DNA of 9,006 nt from NCBI GenBank assembly GCA_003142915.1, contig PLNZ01000069.1:1-9006 (forward strand), given 5' to 3'. The translations under genes and the position numbers were made by a program. The DNA comes from Ignavibacteriales bacterium. Lineage in GTDB: Bacteria > Bacteroidota > Ignavibacteria > Ignavibacteriales > Ignavibacteriaceae. The notes beneath the pieces were generated by a model that was given only the letters and a program-made list of their open reading frames with translations, ran no database searches and was not told where the DNA came from. The stretch's first letter is position 1. Every line of letters begins with the position of its first letter. Below, piece by piece: positions 1 to 7,327 of the stretch.

Positions 1-1
1 A

Positions 2-19
2 ACGAGTGACGAGTGACGA
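2..19. repeat. Short tandem repeat, 7-base unit ACGAGTG
   Basis: Two exact copies of ACGAGTG (2-8 and 9-15) are followed by a partial third copy (ACGA, 16-19). The array starts at or before the window edge, so its full length is unknown. It lies just upstream of a hairpin and is non-coding here. It may be the end of an intergenic simple repeat; no function can be assigned. Confidence 0.5.
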
Positions 20-29
20 AAAATAAACA

Positions 30-65
30 CTACCCCGGTTAAATATCGGGGTAGATATTTATTTT
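30..65 (+). terminator. Terminator-like hairpin upstream of the DUF4395 gene
   Basis: An 8-bp perfect stem (CTACCCCG at 30-37, CGGGGTAG at 47-54) encloses a 9-base loop and is followed by a T-rich stretch (ATATTTATTTT, 55-65). It probably ends a plus-strand gene lying left of the window. The opposite flank is also T-rich when read on the minus strand, so it could work in both directions. The downstream tract is interrupted by A residues, which lowers confidence. Confidence 0.55.
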
Positions 66-101
66 GAGAAACATTAATAATCAACAACTTGGAGTTTAAT
101 T

Positions 102-545
102 ATGTCGAATAATCAGAAAATAATAGATCTCAACGCCCTGAAATTCAACCAGGTTTCAATCGTTGTATTCTTACTATTCGGATTTATTTTCAATCTGAGA
201 ATTATCCCGGTTTTAGTTGCAGTAATTATGTTATTTGGTTCGTTTGAACCGAAACTGGCCTTATTTAAGCAATTCTTCAGGTATGTATTGAAACCTTTGA
301 AATTAGTAAAACCAAATCCGGTTTATGAATCACCTGCACCTCATAATTTCGCACAACTATTGGGTGGAATTGTATTGATTCTATCTGATATACTATTATA
401 CCGTGGATCATTATTACCTGGTTGGACGCTTTCTTGGATAGTAATTCTTCTTGCGCTGGCAAATGTAATTTTCGGTTTTTGTGCAGGGTGTTTCATTTAT
501 TTTCAACTTGGCAAGCTGAATATTCCGGGATTTCAAGTTAAATAG
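102..545 (+). CDS. DUF4395 family membrane protein with C-x-x-C pair
   Basis: This 147-residue integral membrane protein has hydrophobic stretches at about residues 18-46 (possibly two segments), 84-101 and 109-131. The DUF4395 signature is visible: the N-terminal N-x-x-x-F-N-Q region, a central P-H-N-F-A-Q motif (80-85), and a C-terminal F-C-A-G-C-F-x-Y motif with Cys127 and Cys130 at a membrane boundary. The family has no established biochemical function. The paired cysteines and the next gene, a thioredoxin-fold protein 18 bases downstream, suggest thiol-disulfide or sulfur transfer across the membrane, which is inference. The start is supported by GGAG at 91-94, seven bases before the ATG. 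The length is normal for the family and nothing appears truncated. Confidence 0.85.
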   Translation: MSNNQKIIDLNALKFNQVSIVVFLLFGFIFNLRIIPVLVAVIMLFGSFEPKLALFKQFFRYVLKPLKLVKPNPVYESPAPHNFAQLLGGIVLILSDILLYRGSLLPGWTLSWIVILLALANVIFGFCAGCFIYFQLGKLNIPGFQVK

Positions 546-563
546 AATAATTTAGGAATAATT

Positions 564-989
564 ATGAATCCGTTGATTTTAAGAGTTTTAGTTTCCGCCG
601 CTGTTATTTTATTATATATAACCGGAGTAAAGTTATATAAATACTTTAATCGAATGCGTTTACAAAACATTATTTCCTATTCTGAGTTAAACACAGAAAT
701 TAAAAAAGGAATTCCAACTCTTCTTTATTTTTGGGCGCCGAATTGTGTTCAATGCAGTTCTCAGGAATTATATTTGGATGCAGCCCAATCAAAACTACAA
801 AAACACGGCAAGGAATTTAACATTAAAAAGATAAATGCATATATCGAAAGTGATATTGCATCCCAATATAGAATCGTTACTGTTCCAACAATTGTTGTAG
901 TTGATCCAGAAGGTAAGATTAAATCATGGAATCCGGGATTGATGCATCCGAAGAAAATTGTTAGTCAACTTTCTTTTTCCCGGAATTAA
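564..989 (+). CDS. Membrane-anchored thioredoxin-fold protein
   Basis: This 141-residue protein has one N-terminal hydrophobic segment (about residues 4-25, probably an uncleaved anchor) followed by a thioredoxin fold. The active-site region reads F-W-A-P-N-C-V-Q-C (56-64), so the catalytic pair is Cys61/Cys64 with C-V-Q-C instead of the canonical C-G-P-C. The cis-proline loop T-V-P-T (106-109, Pro108) and a following beta strand (V-V-V-D, 111-114) complete the fold. The unusual dipeptide between the cysteines implies a different redox potential from housekeeping thioredoxin. AGGA at 554-557, six bases before the ATG, supports the start. Position and spacing suggest co-transcription with the DUF4395 gene, which also carries a C-x-x-C pair. 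The anchored domain may face the periplasm, but the few charges around the helix do not settle the topology. Confidence 0.85.
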   Translation: MNPLILRVLVSAAVILLYITGVKLYKYFNRMRLQNIISYSELNTEIKKGIPTLLYFWAPNCVQCSSQELYLDAAQSKLQKHGKEFNIKKINAYIESDIASQYRIVTVPTIVVVDPEGKIKSWNPGLMHPKKIVSQLSFSRN

Positions 990-1112
990 CCGGACATATA
1001 TTCAAGGATAGTCAGATCAATTGTTTTTGTTATTGCTGTCCTAAATAAATAGTACTGTTTTATTATATGAAACAAAAAGATAAACAATAAAGATCTTGTT
1101 TTACAATTAAAT

Positions 1113-1185
1113 GGTGCCGTTGCCAAGTGGTCTAAGGCGTGGGTCTGCAAAACCTTCATCACCGGTTCGAATCCGGTCGGCACCT
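1113..1185 (+). tRNA. tRNA-Cys (anticodon GCA)
   Basis: A full cloverleaf can be drawn. The acceptor GGTGCCG (1113-1119) pairs perfectly with CGGCACC (1178-1184). The D arm is GCC/GGC (1122-1124, 1136-1138). The anticodon loop CTGCAAA (1145-1151) has GCA at 1147-1149, and its stem ends in a weak U-U closing pair. A four-base variable region is followed by the T arm ACCGG-TTCGAAT-CCGGT (1161-1177). The discriminator base is T (1185), as expected for cysteine tRNAs. The 3' CCA is not encoded and must be added after transcription. A TACAAT hexamer at 1102-1107 lies just upstream but has no matching -35 box. Confidence 0.96.
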
Positions 1186-1493
1186 CAAATAAGGAATTCC
1201 CTTTTCATATAAATATATTCACAGATTCAAGTTTTTACAGAACGCTAAAAAATATCATTTGATAATTATCTATACAAAGAGAATGATATGAGAATAAGGA
1301 TTTAATTTTCATTTTCAGGAACTCAATCAGGTGGAGTAGAGATGAGCGATTAAAGCCGGGGTTAATTCAAATCGGAATTGTTTTTTATATTATAGATAGT
1401 TGTTTGAAAATACTCTTAAATATTTGAAGGATAATAAAAAAAATATTTCAATAAACTTTCAGGTCTGATTTCTATACTTTTAATTACACAGGG
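1186..1493. other. Intergenic region between tRNA-Cys and the broken membrane gene
   Basis: About 308 bases lie between the tRNA 3' end and the stop codon of the minus-strand pseudogene. I see no convincing gene, RNA or terminator. A plus-strand frame stays open for about 45 codons between a TGA near 1285 and a TGA near 1430, but it has no start codon or ribosome binding site and no recognisable motif. The segment around 1330-1370 is less AT-rich than its surroundings. Confidence 0.5.
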
Positions 1494-2227
1494 TTATATA
1501 ACTATTCTGTTAAATTTCGTGTTCACTTCTTCTTCAATCTTTTTATCTTTATAGAATGTATGTCCTTTTATCAACCATGAAATACCAAATGCTATTAAAG
1601 CAATAGATTCAAATATTAAAACCGGGTGTATTTTCCAAATAAATGTAGTCTTAAAAAAAGTAGTATATGTAATTATACAAAGCATTGCAAGGATCATTAC
1701 TATACCGCAAAGACGATATATTAAATTTCTATGTCTTTTTTCTTTAGTTATATGTCCCGGACCATGTTTAGTAAAGAGGAATATCGAATTGGAAGACAGT
1801 AAAAGAAAAATAATGCACTGAAAATCAAATGGATATTTTCCGAAAGAGTATCGTTTATAAGAAATATTCCTACATTAATATCTTTCCCACAGTACATTGA
1901 AGTCGGAAACATTATTATTCCCAATGCAAATAATCCGCTCAGGTTTCCAACGATATTATCAATTTTTTCATAACCGGTATATGATATCAGGAATAGCGAA
2001 ATTCCAAAGAGTAACCCGACAAAAAAATCGCGCATATTTGTATAATAATAATTACTTATTAAGTCTAGCATAACAAATTCATTTTGTATAAATCCTCCTA
2101 ATACGATTATAATTGGCAGTCCTATTCCTATGACACCTATCAATCTTCGCATCGTTAAATATGAGATTATCAGGCTTTGTCTTCTATTTGTTAATATATT
2201 ATCCGCAAATAGGTAATTAAATGTCAT
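1494..2227 (-). pseudogene. Multi-pass membrane protein gene, split by a -1 frameshift
   Basis: Two minus-strand reading frames (2227-1748 and 1697-1494) are halves of one membrane protein of about 244 residues. The first half includes S-Y-Y-Y-T-N-M-R-D-F-F-V-G (about 58-71), G-Y-E-K-I-D-N (85-91) and A-L-G-I-I-M-F-P-T-S (101-110). It then leaves frame near residue 140, after H-L-I-F-S-A-L-F. In the alternative frame the protein continues as F-L-F-T-K-H-G-P-G, then I-Y-R-L-C-G, then the last segments with F-E-S-I-A-L-I-A-F-G-I-S-W. From memory this order matches intact uncharacterised membrane proteins of roughly 200-240 residues. One extra base in the A4-G-A5 run at 1801-1810 would restore the frame. 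The upstream ATG at 2227 is kept because the family usually has residues before the S-Y-L-T-x-R-R motif (22-28); no clear ribosome binding site supports it. A real disruption and a homopolymer sequencing error are both possible. Confidence 0.7.
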
Positions 2228-2774
2228 GTGGTTTATAAAAATAATAAGTTAAAATTCCGTAATGTTGAATTATGTTAAAAGATTCATAAACGCTTTTATT
2301 TCCTTGTTCATTTGAATTTTGTGTATTTTTTTGCTACTACATCTCTTATTGTTTAAAATTCCATTATGAACTACTATATCATTGTCATTTTATTTATAAA
2401 ATTTATGTATTAAAATAGAGTCGCAATAAAAATTTTTTTTAATACCGGTTATTTTATAGGAAAGATGTAATTTTGCCTCATTAAGTTTGATTTTCATTGG
2501 AATTATGTAGCATTAATTTTCTTAATTCCGGATTTTGCAATAGGAAATGAAAATTGATCCTAAATCTTTATTCTAAATGCATTAGATTGTTATTGTACTT
2601 TTTTTATTGTAATGCAATGAAAAAAATTTGTAACTTATTATATTCTAATGAGTTATAATGTTAACCTTTCTTTTAAATTTTTCTAATGCAAAATCTGGAT
2701 TAATTACTAAATTACACAAATAACCTTAAATCCGGCAAAATATACCTTTCGGTCTATGGTTGAGTCCGGATATT
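2228..2774. other. Long AT-rich intergenic region without a recognised gene
   Basis: About 547 bases separate the pseudogene start from the radical SAM terminator. I find no supported gene or RNA. The DNA is very AT-rich with many homopolymer runs. Small features include a 9-bp inverted repeat (ATTTTCATT at 2490-2498, AATGAAAAT at 2546-2554), too widely spaced for a terminator, and the word CTAATG at 2645 and 2683 with a near-palindromic CTAAATGCATTAG at 2573-2585. These are close to what such skewed composition gives by chance. The right-hand end of the region should hold the promoter for the minus-strand membrane gene, but I cannot pick it out. Confidence 0.5.
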
Positions 2775-2810
2775 AAAAAAGCCGTCTTAAAATTAAACTT
2801 TAAGGCGGCT
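2775..2810 (-). terminator. Intrinsic terminator of the radical SAM gene
   Basis: Read on the minus strand, a 12-base stem (2810-2799 with 2791-2780) encloses a 7-base loop and is followed by six T residues (2780-2775 on the complement, overlapping the last stem base). One C-A mismatch interrupts the stem. It starts about 30 bases after the radical SAM stop codon, the expected place and direction. On the plus strand the mismatch becomes a G-U pair, but no T tract follows there. Confidence 0.75.
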
Positions 2811-2839
2811 TATTAAATTAAACGATTAAGAATCAGGGA

Positions 2840-4051
2840 TTAATTATGGCCCATAAATCCTTTCGGATAGCTGCGTACATTATGACCGTATTTCAATAAT
2901 TCTTCCAACCTGCAAGACCAGACAAGCTTGCCGTTCCATACGGTAATATCCGGGCAGCCATCACACATATTCTGGCGGCCGTCTTCAAGAAAATCTACCG
3001 GCTGTATTATCATAATTGATTGATAATGAAGCTTGCGGAAAATATTAAACGGATTCTTTAAGAAATTCTTCGCAGTCTTTCTCAGCTTCTTATCAAAAGC
3101 GCCGAGCAGAAGCATTGATCTCCCTTTACGGGTTAATCTTGGTTCTGAGTATGCAAGGTATCTATCAAACAGCATATGATGACCTGCCTGTATTATCTCC
3201 ATAGCTTTAGCGCCCATGTGGCCATATATTTTACCTTTGACACCAAGCCTTCCGCTTAATAGCCATTTAAATGAATCCGGTTTTTCCGAACCGTTTAAAT
3301 AAGCGCAGCTATCAAAGTCGGGGTATTCGTTCTTTATAAGTTCCCAAACCTCTTCGGCTTTAATATCGGTTCTTTCAACCGGTTCTTCATTATAAACAAG
3401 TTCGCCCATGTCAATTTTTTGCGGGCCTAAATAAAAATCTACCAGATTGTTATTTACAGCACGGTAAAGAATAAATACCATTACCTGAACGATATCTATA
3501 TTCTTTTCAGCCCATTTAACCATTTCCGGTACATATTGAATTGTATCTTCATATACGGTGGAATTAAAAGAGCATGAAATATTTCCCACTTCCGCAAGCA
3601 TACGGGCATAGTTATAGCGAAGTTCATTCAGCTCAACTTCATTTTTATTTTTCCATCCCGGCCGGCCTTGTTTGCTGTCTATGTGAAAGGTAAAGCCGTA
3701 AACTCCTGCTTTTTTTAATTCGATGAGGAGTTCTTTAGTTAAAGCGAGACCGTTGGTGTTAATTATAGGTTTAAGATTTCTTTTCTTAACTTCTTTTACA
3801 ATTGAAATGACATCCGGGTGGGTTAGCGGATCTCCTCCCGCAATCGATACGCCATCGGCTTTTCTTAATCTTGTGAAAACATCTAATTCTTGTTTAATAA
3901 TTTCAAGCGATTTGTGGCTGTCATTTTCATTCTGCCTGTAACATCCATCGCAGCTAAGATTACATTTTGCTGTAGGCTCCAGCCATGAAATAGAATTATC
4001 GTTAAGATTCCACGGCAGCCTGTAATAATCTAAGTGATTTAATTTGATCAT
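2840..4051 (-). CDS. Radical SAM enzyme with C-terminal cysteine cluster, function unknown
   Basis: This 403-residue protein has the radical SAM [4Fe-4S] motif C-N-L-S-C-D-G-C (Cys30, Cys34, Cys37). It also has the SAM-binding A-G-G-D-P (71-75) and a barrel strand region P-I-I-N-T-N-G (95-101). A distinctive stretch around 117-132 (V-Y-G-F-T-F-H-I-D-S-K-Q-G-R) follows. The C-terminus has a second set of cysteines, M-C-D-G-C-P-D (362-368) and W-S-C-R-L-E-E (378-384), which could hold an auxiliary cluster as in SPASM proteins. I recognise this conserved pattern from uncharacterised radical SAM proteins in several phyla but know no assigned reaction. AGGA (complement of 4058-4061) six bases before the ATG fixes the start. 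The gene is monocistronic, with its own terminator and no partner gene or precursor peptide nearby. It is probably cytoplasmic, since no signal peptide is seen. Confidence 0.85.
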   Translation of the reverse strand: MIKLNHLDYYRLPWNLNDNSISWLEPTAKCNLSCDGCYRQNENDSHKSLEIIKQELDVFTRLRKADGVSIAGGDPLTHPDVISIVKEVKKRNLKPIINTNGLALTKELLIELKKAGVYGFTFHIDSKQGRPGWKNKNEVELNELRYNYARMLAEVGNISCSFNSTVYEDTIQYVPEMVKWAEKNIDIVQVMVFILYRAVNNNLVDFYLGPQKIDMGELVYNEEPVERTDIKAEEVWELIKNEYPDFDSCAYLNGSEKPDSFKWLLSGRLGVKGKIYGHMGAKAMEIIQAGHHMLFDRYLAYSEPRLTRKGRSMLLLGAFDKKLRKTAKNFLKNPFNIFRKLHYQSIMIIQPVDFLEDGRQNMCDGCPDITVWNGKLVWSCRLEELLKYGHNVRSYPKGFMGHN

Positions 4052-4669
4052 ATTATTTCCTACATTATTATTTTTATTATCTGCTATTAACTTTTAAGAA
4101 AGAAATAGAATATAAATTAATTTCAAAATTAAAATTTAATATAAAAAAACCCGACAAAGGAATTCAGTTGTAACATAAATAACCTGGTCAGGGCACTTTT
4201 AAATTATTAATATGAAACTAAAAAAATTACTAAATAAAGGTAAAATTTTCTTTCTTCTATAGCAATAGCTTTATTTATTGACTTTTCTTTTAATATTTCT
4301 GTATTTTATAATTAAAATATAGTATACGGATTTTATGAATTAAAATTCGGAAAATAAAAGAAACTTTTTCAGATATGGCATAGAGTAGTGAAATATTGAA
4401 GTGTACAAATTATAAACGCTTTCCCGGACTTCAGCGATGCGAAACTTCCGCCTCAAATTGAATGGTTGCCAATCTAATGCATATTATTAAAAATGCATGT
4501 TTTTTTATTAAAAAATTTACTTGCCACAGATAATATCAAAGCAAATTAGAACCGAATAATTTTTTAGAAGTTTAAAAAATAAAGATTTTGAAGGGAATTG
4601 TTTTTATTTTTACTATTGTTATACTAAGACAATTCTTATTTTAGTGTAGTATATTTTTTTTGAGGCTAA
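4052..4669. other. Divergent intergenic region between the radical SAM and phosphatase genes
   Basis: About 618 bases separate two divergently transcribed genes, so promoters for both should lie here. Most of it is extremely AT-rich. A 16-codon frame starting at 4212 encodes a Lys/Leu-rich peptide that ends at TAG (4260-4262). Around 4415-4477 the DNA is less AT-rich and has protein-like reading on both strands. Two ATGCAT words (4477-4482 and 4493-4498) precede a run of seven T residues, giving a weak hairpin. A possible promoter for the phosphatase/kinase pair is listed separately. I could not identify the radical SAM promoter. Confidence 0.5.
4598..4625 (+). promoter_or_regulatory. Weak candidate promoter for the phosphatase/kinase pair
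   Basis: TATACT (4620-4625) matches five of six bases of the sigma-70 -10 consensus. TTGTTT (4598-4603) lies 16 bases upstream as a poor -35 box. The start codon is about 45 bases downstream. Such matches are frequent in DNA this AT-rich, so this is only a candidate. Confidence 0.25.
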
Positions 4670-5398
4670 ATGCAATATAAATATACTTCATTATCTGAAA
4701 TCGGTTTAAAGAGATTAGATAATGAAGATTTTTTTGGGGTTTTTAAACTTGAAGATGGAATGCTTGCTATTGTCTGCGATGGGCTCGGAGGTAATAAAGC
4801 CGGGGAAATAGCATCGCAGCTTACCGTAAATACTATCAAGGAAGTGTTTACCCGGTTACGTTATATTGATTACCTGGAAAGAATAAAGCTAGCAATTTAT
4901 GAAGCGAATCATATTGTGCTTGAAAAATCCGCCGGAGAAGCAGCGCTAAACGGGATGGCAACCACTGTGGAGGTGCTTTTTTTGAATGAAGATACTGCTT
5001 ATTGGGGGCACATCGGTGACTCAAGAATTTATAATCTCAGAAACAATAAGTTGAAGTTGATGACCAAGGATCATTCCCTTATTCAAAAGCTTGTTGACGA
5101 AGGCTATTTAACTTTAAGGGAAGCCGAACACCATCCGAATAAAAATATAATAATGAGAGCTTTGGGCGATAATCCCTATATTGAGATAGATCTGAGCAAA
5201 CAGAAATTAAATCCCAAAGATGAATATAAGTTTTTTATTTGCACAGATGGGGTAACAGCGGTTATTTCCGATTCCGTACTACAGGATTATCTTAAGCTAA
5301 AAGATATAAACGTTATTTCCAATAAATTATCTCAGGCTATTATAGAACGGGGAGCGCCTGATAACTATACTTTTGTTTTAATTACGAAAACTGATTAA
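4670..5398 (+). CDS. PP2C-type Ser/Thr protein phosphatase (PrpC/PstP-like)
   Basis: This 242-residue soluble protein is a compact bacterial PP2C phosphatase that removes phosphate from Ser/Thr residues using two metal ions. Motifs in order are K-R-L-D-N-E-D (14-20), V-C-D-G-L-G-G (35-41, metal ligand Asp37), G-M-A-T-T (95-99) and G-H-I-G-D-S-R (113-119). Then come K-D-H-S-L (133-137), C-T-D-G (191-194, Asp193) and D-N-Y-T (231-234, Asp231). All the expected metal-binding aspartates are present, so it should be active. The length is typical of stand-alone PrpC/PstP enzymes, with no membrane segment. GAGG at 4662-4665, four bases before the ATG, supports the start. Its TAA directly abuts the start codon of the kinase, so the two are surely co-transcribed and probably translationally coupled. 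The kinase is its likely target, by analogy with the PrpC/PrkC pairs. Confidence 0.95.
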   Translation: MQYKYTSLSEIGLKRLDNEDFFGVFKLEDGMLAIVCDGLGGNKAGEIASQLTVNTIKEVFTRLRYIDYLERIKLAIYEANHIVLEKSAGEAALNGMATTVEVLFLNEDTAYWGHIGDSRIYNLRNNKLKLMTKDHSLIQKLVDEGYLTLREAEHHPNKNIIMRALGDNPYIEIDLSKQKLNPKDEYKFFICTDGVTAVISDSVLQDYLKLKDINVISNKLSQAIIERGAPDNYTFVLITKTD

Positions 5399-7327
5399 AT
5401 GGTCGGAAACATAATAGACAATTATAAAGTGATTGCAATCCTTGGTGAGGGTGGAATGGGAATTGTCTATAAGGCTTTTGATTTAAAACTTGAAAGATTT
5501 GTTGCTCTAAAAATTCTAAGTCCCCAGGCATTAACTAATCCTAATTTTATAGCCCGTTTTAAAAGAGAAGCAAAGAACCAGGCAAAGTTAAACCATACTA
5601 ATATTGTTCCCGTTTACGGTTTTACTGAGGACAATCATACTTTCGGAATTGTTATGGAGTATGTAGAAGGGGAAACTCTTGAGCATTTAATCAGGCGTAA
5701 GGGACATCTTGAACTAATTGAAGCACTCTCAATATTAAAGCAGATTCTTATTGGAATTGGATATGCTCATTCTAAAGGATTTGTTCACAGGGATATTAAA
5801 CCGTCCAACATAATTATAAACAATGAAGGCGTTGTAAAAATAATGGATTTTGGGATTTCAAAATCCGTTAATGATTCAAAAGCAATTACGAAAACTGGCG
5901 TTAAAATCGGTACTATCCTTTACATGAGCCCTGAACAAGTTCATGCTCAGGAACCCACAAGTCAGAGTGACATATATTCAATCGGTATTTCTTTTTATGA
6001 AATGCTGATTGGTAAATCGCCGTTTGATTACGAAAGCGAATATCAAATCATGGAGGCGCACTTAAAAAAGAATCCTATTAAACTTTCTTCACAGTTTGCA
6101 GATATTCCTTCGGAAGTAGACGTTATAATGGGGAAGGCCCTTCATAAATCTTTAGATAGAAGATACAAAAGCTGTGAATTGTTTTTAGCGGATATAGAAC
6201 ATTTGCTACATAGTATTACTTTATCTCCCTCACAAAAAAAAGTTAAGAAAAAAGAAAAGCCTGAACAGATATCTCCTGTTTTAAAAAGTGAAATTCCGGG
6301 AAACAAACACTCATTAAGATCAAAAATTCGTTTTTATTCTATGGCGTTTTTTTTCGTTTGCTTATTCGGATTGCTTTCCTATTTTATTTATTCCACTTTA
6401 TCGCAGTTTTGGAAAAGCGCTGACACCGAAAAAGGATTTAGTTCTGATCAGAATACCGGAGCTGTTGCGGGTTATCATTGGAAAACCATTGCTTCTCCCG
6501 CAACAAGTAGCCTCAATTCCATCTTCTTCTTAACTGATTCAGTAGGATTTTCCTGCGGTAACCAGGGAATAATTGTTAAAACAACCGATGGCGGTAATTC
6601 CTGGATAACTATATGGGATTCTTCCGGTATTGACATGAACGATGTTAAATTTATTTCTTCTGAAAAAGGATTTATAGTAGGAGAAAAGGGCTTGATCTTA
6701 ACGACAAATGATGTCGGAAAAACATGGCAAAAAATTAATTCAGATACAGCAAATTCTTTATTCAAAATTATTTTTCTGAAAAATAATTATACCGGTTTTA
6801 TTGTCGGTGCACACGGTACAATTCTAAAAACAAATGACGGCGGAGCAAACTGGCTGCCTGTTGCTTCACCGTCGGGTGAATTGCTATATAGTATTTCTTT
6901 CGCTGATATTAATAACGGCGTAATTGTTGGCTGGAACGGTACAATAATTAATACTTCAGATCAGGGGAAGACTTGGGTGGAAGAAAAGAAAATAAGCGAT
7001 GTATATTTAAGAGACGTTTATTTTGACGACAATGACGTGGGAATAATAGTCGGGGGATCAGGTGAAATTTTAAGAACAGATGACGGGGGAAAAGGATGGA
7101 GTAAAATAAATTCAAGTTCCTTCTCCGGTTTCCGTACTGTATATTTTTCACACGATCACACGGGGTTTATTTTGGGCAATAAAGGAGAAATATTTATCTC
7201 GACTAACTCCGGGAAAAGTTGGAATGGGAGTAATTTTGGAAATTTCTCTTCGCTAACTTCAATTACCGAGACGCCCTCTAAAAAGATTTTTATTTCGACT
7301 AACAACGGTTCTATTATGAGTAACTGA
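5399..7327 (+). CDS. Transmembrane Ser/Thr kinase with extracytoplasmic Ycf48-like propeller
   Basis: The 642 residues form three parts. The Hanks-type kinase domain (about 9-270) is complete: P-loop G-E-G-G-M-G (16-21), V-A-L-K with Lys38, helix C Glu57, H-R-D-I-K-P-S-N (130-137, catalytic Asp132), D-F-G (150-152), an activation loop rich in Thr (164, 166, 172) and Y-M-S-P-E-Q (175-180). A Lys-rich linker (279-287) leads to one transmembrane helix (about 312-333), which should place the C-terminus outside the cytoplasm. The rest (about 355-642) holds six full repeats ending in a T-x-D/N-x-G-x-x-W type motif (Trp402, 443, 485, 526, 567, 608) and a partial seventh, as in Ycf48/BNR-like beta-propellers. 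The kinase likely phosphorylates cytoplasmic proteins in response to a signal sensed by the propeller; the ligand is unknown. The ATG abuts the phosphatase stop with no ribosome binding site of its own, which points to translational coupling. Confidence 0.93.
   Translation: MVGNIIDNYKVIAILGEGGMGIVYKAFDLKLERFVALKILSPQALTNPNFIARFKREAKNQAKLNHTNIVPVYGFTEDNHTFGIVMEYVEGETLEHLIRRKGHLELIEALSILKQILIGIGYAHSKGFVHRDIKPSNIIINNEGVVKIMDFGISKSVNDSKAITKTGVKIGTILYMSPEQVHAQEPTSQSDIYSIGISFYEMLIGKSPFDYESEYQIMEAHLKKNPIKLSSQFADIPSEVDVIMGKALHKSLDRRYKSCELFLADIEHLLHSITLSPSQKKVKKKEKPEQISPVLKSEIPGNKHSLRSKIRFYSMAFFFVCLFGLLSYFIYSTLSQFWKSADTEKGFSSDQNTGAVAGYHWKTIASPATSSLNSIFFLTDSVGFSCGNQGIIVKTTDGGNSWITIWDSSGIDMNDVKFISSEKGFIVGEKGLILTTNDVGKTWQKINSDTANSLFKIIFLKNNYTGFIVGAHGTILKTNDGGANWLPVASPSGELLYSISFADINNGVIVGWNGTIINTSDQGKTWVEEKKISDVYLRDVYFDDNDVGIIVGGSGEILRTDDGGKGWSKINSSSFSGFRTVYFSHDHTGFILGNKGEIFISTNSGKSWNGSNFGNFSSLTSITETPSKKIFISTNNGSIMSN

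Noticed and set aside
277..462. Minus-strand open frame inside the DUF4395 gene
   Set aside because: It is fully antisense to a well-supported gene and its product has no recognisable motif.
986..1183. Minus-strand open frame of 65 codons
   Set aside because: It runs through the whole tRNA-Cys gene on the opposite strand and has no recognisable domain or ribosome binding site.
1801..1810. Programmed -1 ribosomal frameshift in the membrane protein gene
   Set aside because: The codons TTA TTT TTC do not form a proper X-XXY-YYZ slippery site and I see no strong downstream structure. Mutation or sequencing error explains it better.
3723..3941. Plus-strand open frame inside the radical SAM gene
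   Set aside because: It is antisense to the conserved radical SAM core.
4212..4262. Sixteen-codon frame starting M-K-L-K-K-L-L that could be a small peptide or a decayed signal peptide
   Set aside because: It is too short, has no ribosome binding site, and its hydrophobic continuation lies in another frame that soon stops. AT-rich DNA gives such frames by chance.
4477..4505. Hairpin of two ATGCAT words followed by seven T residues
   Set aside because: The stem is only six pairs, mostly A-T, and no plus-strand gene ends nearby, so a terminator is not supported.
6475..7151. Two minus-strand open frames within the propeller half of the kinase gene
   Set aside because: They are antisense shadows of repeated coding sequence, with no supported start or domain.
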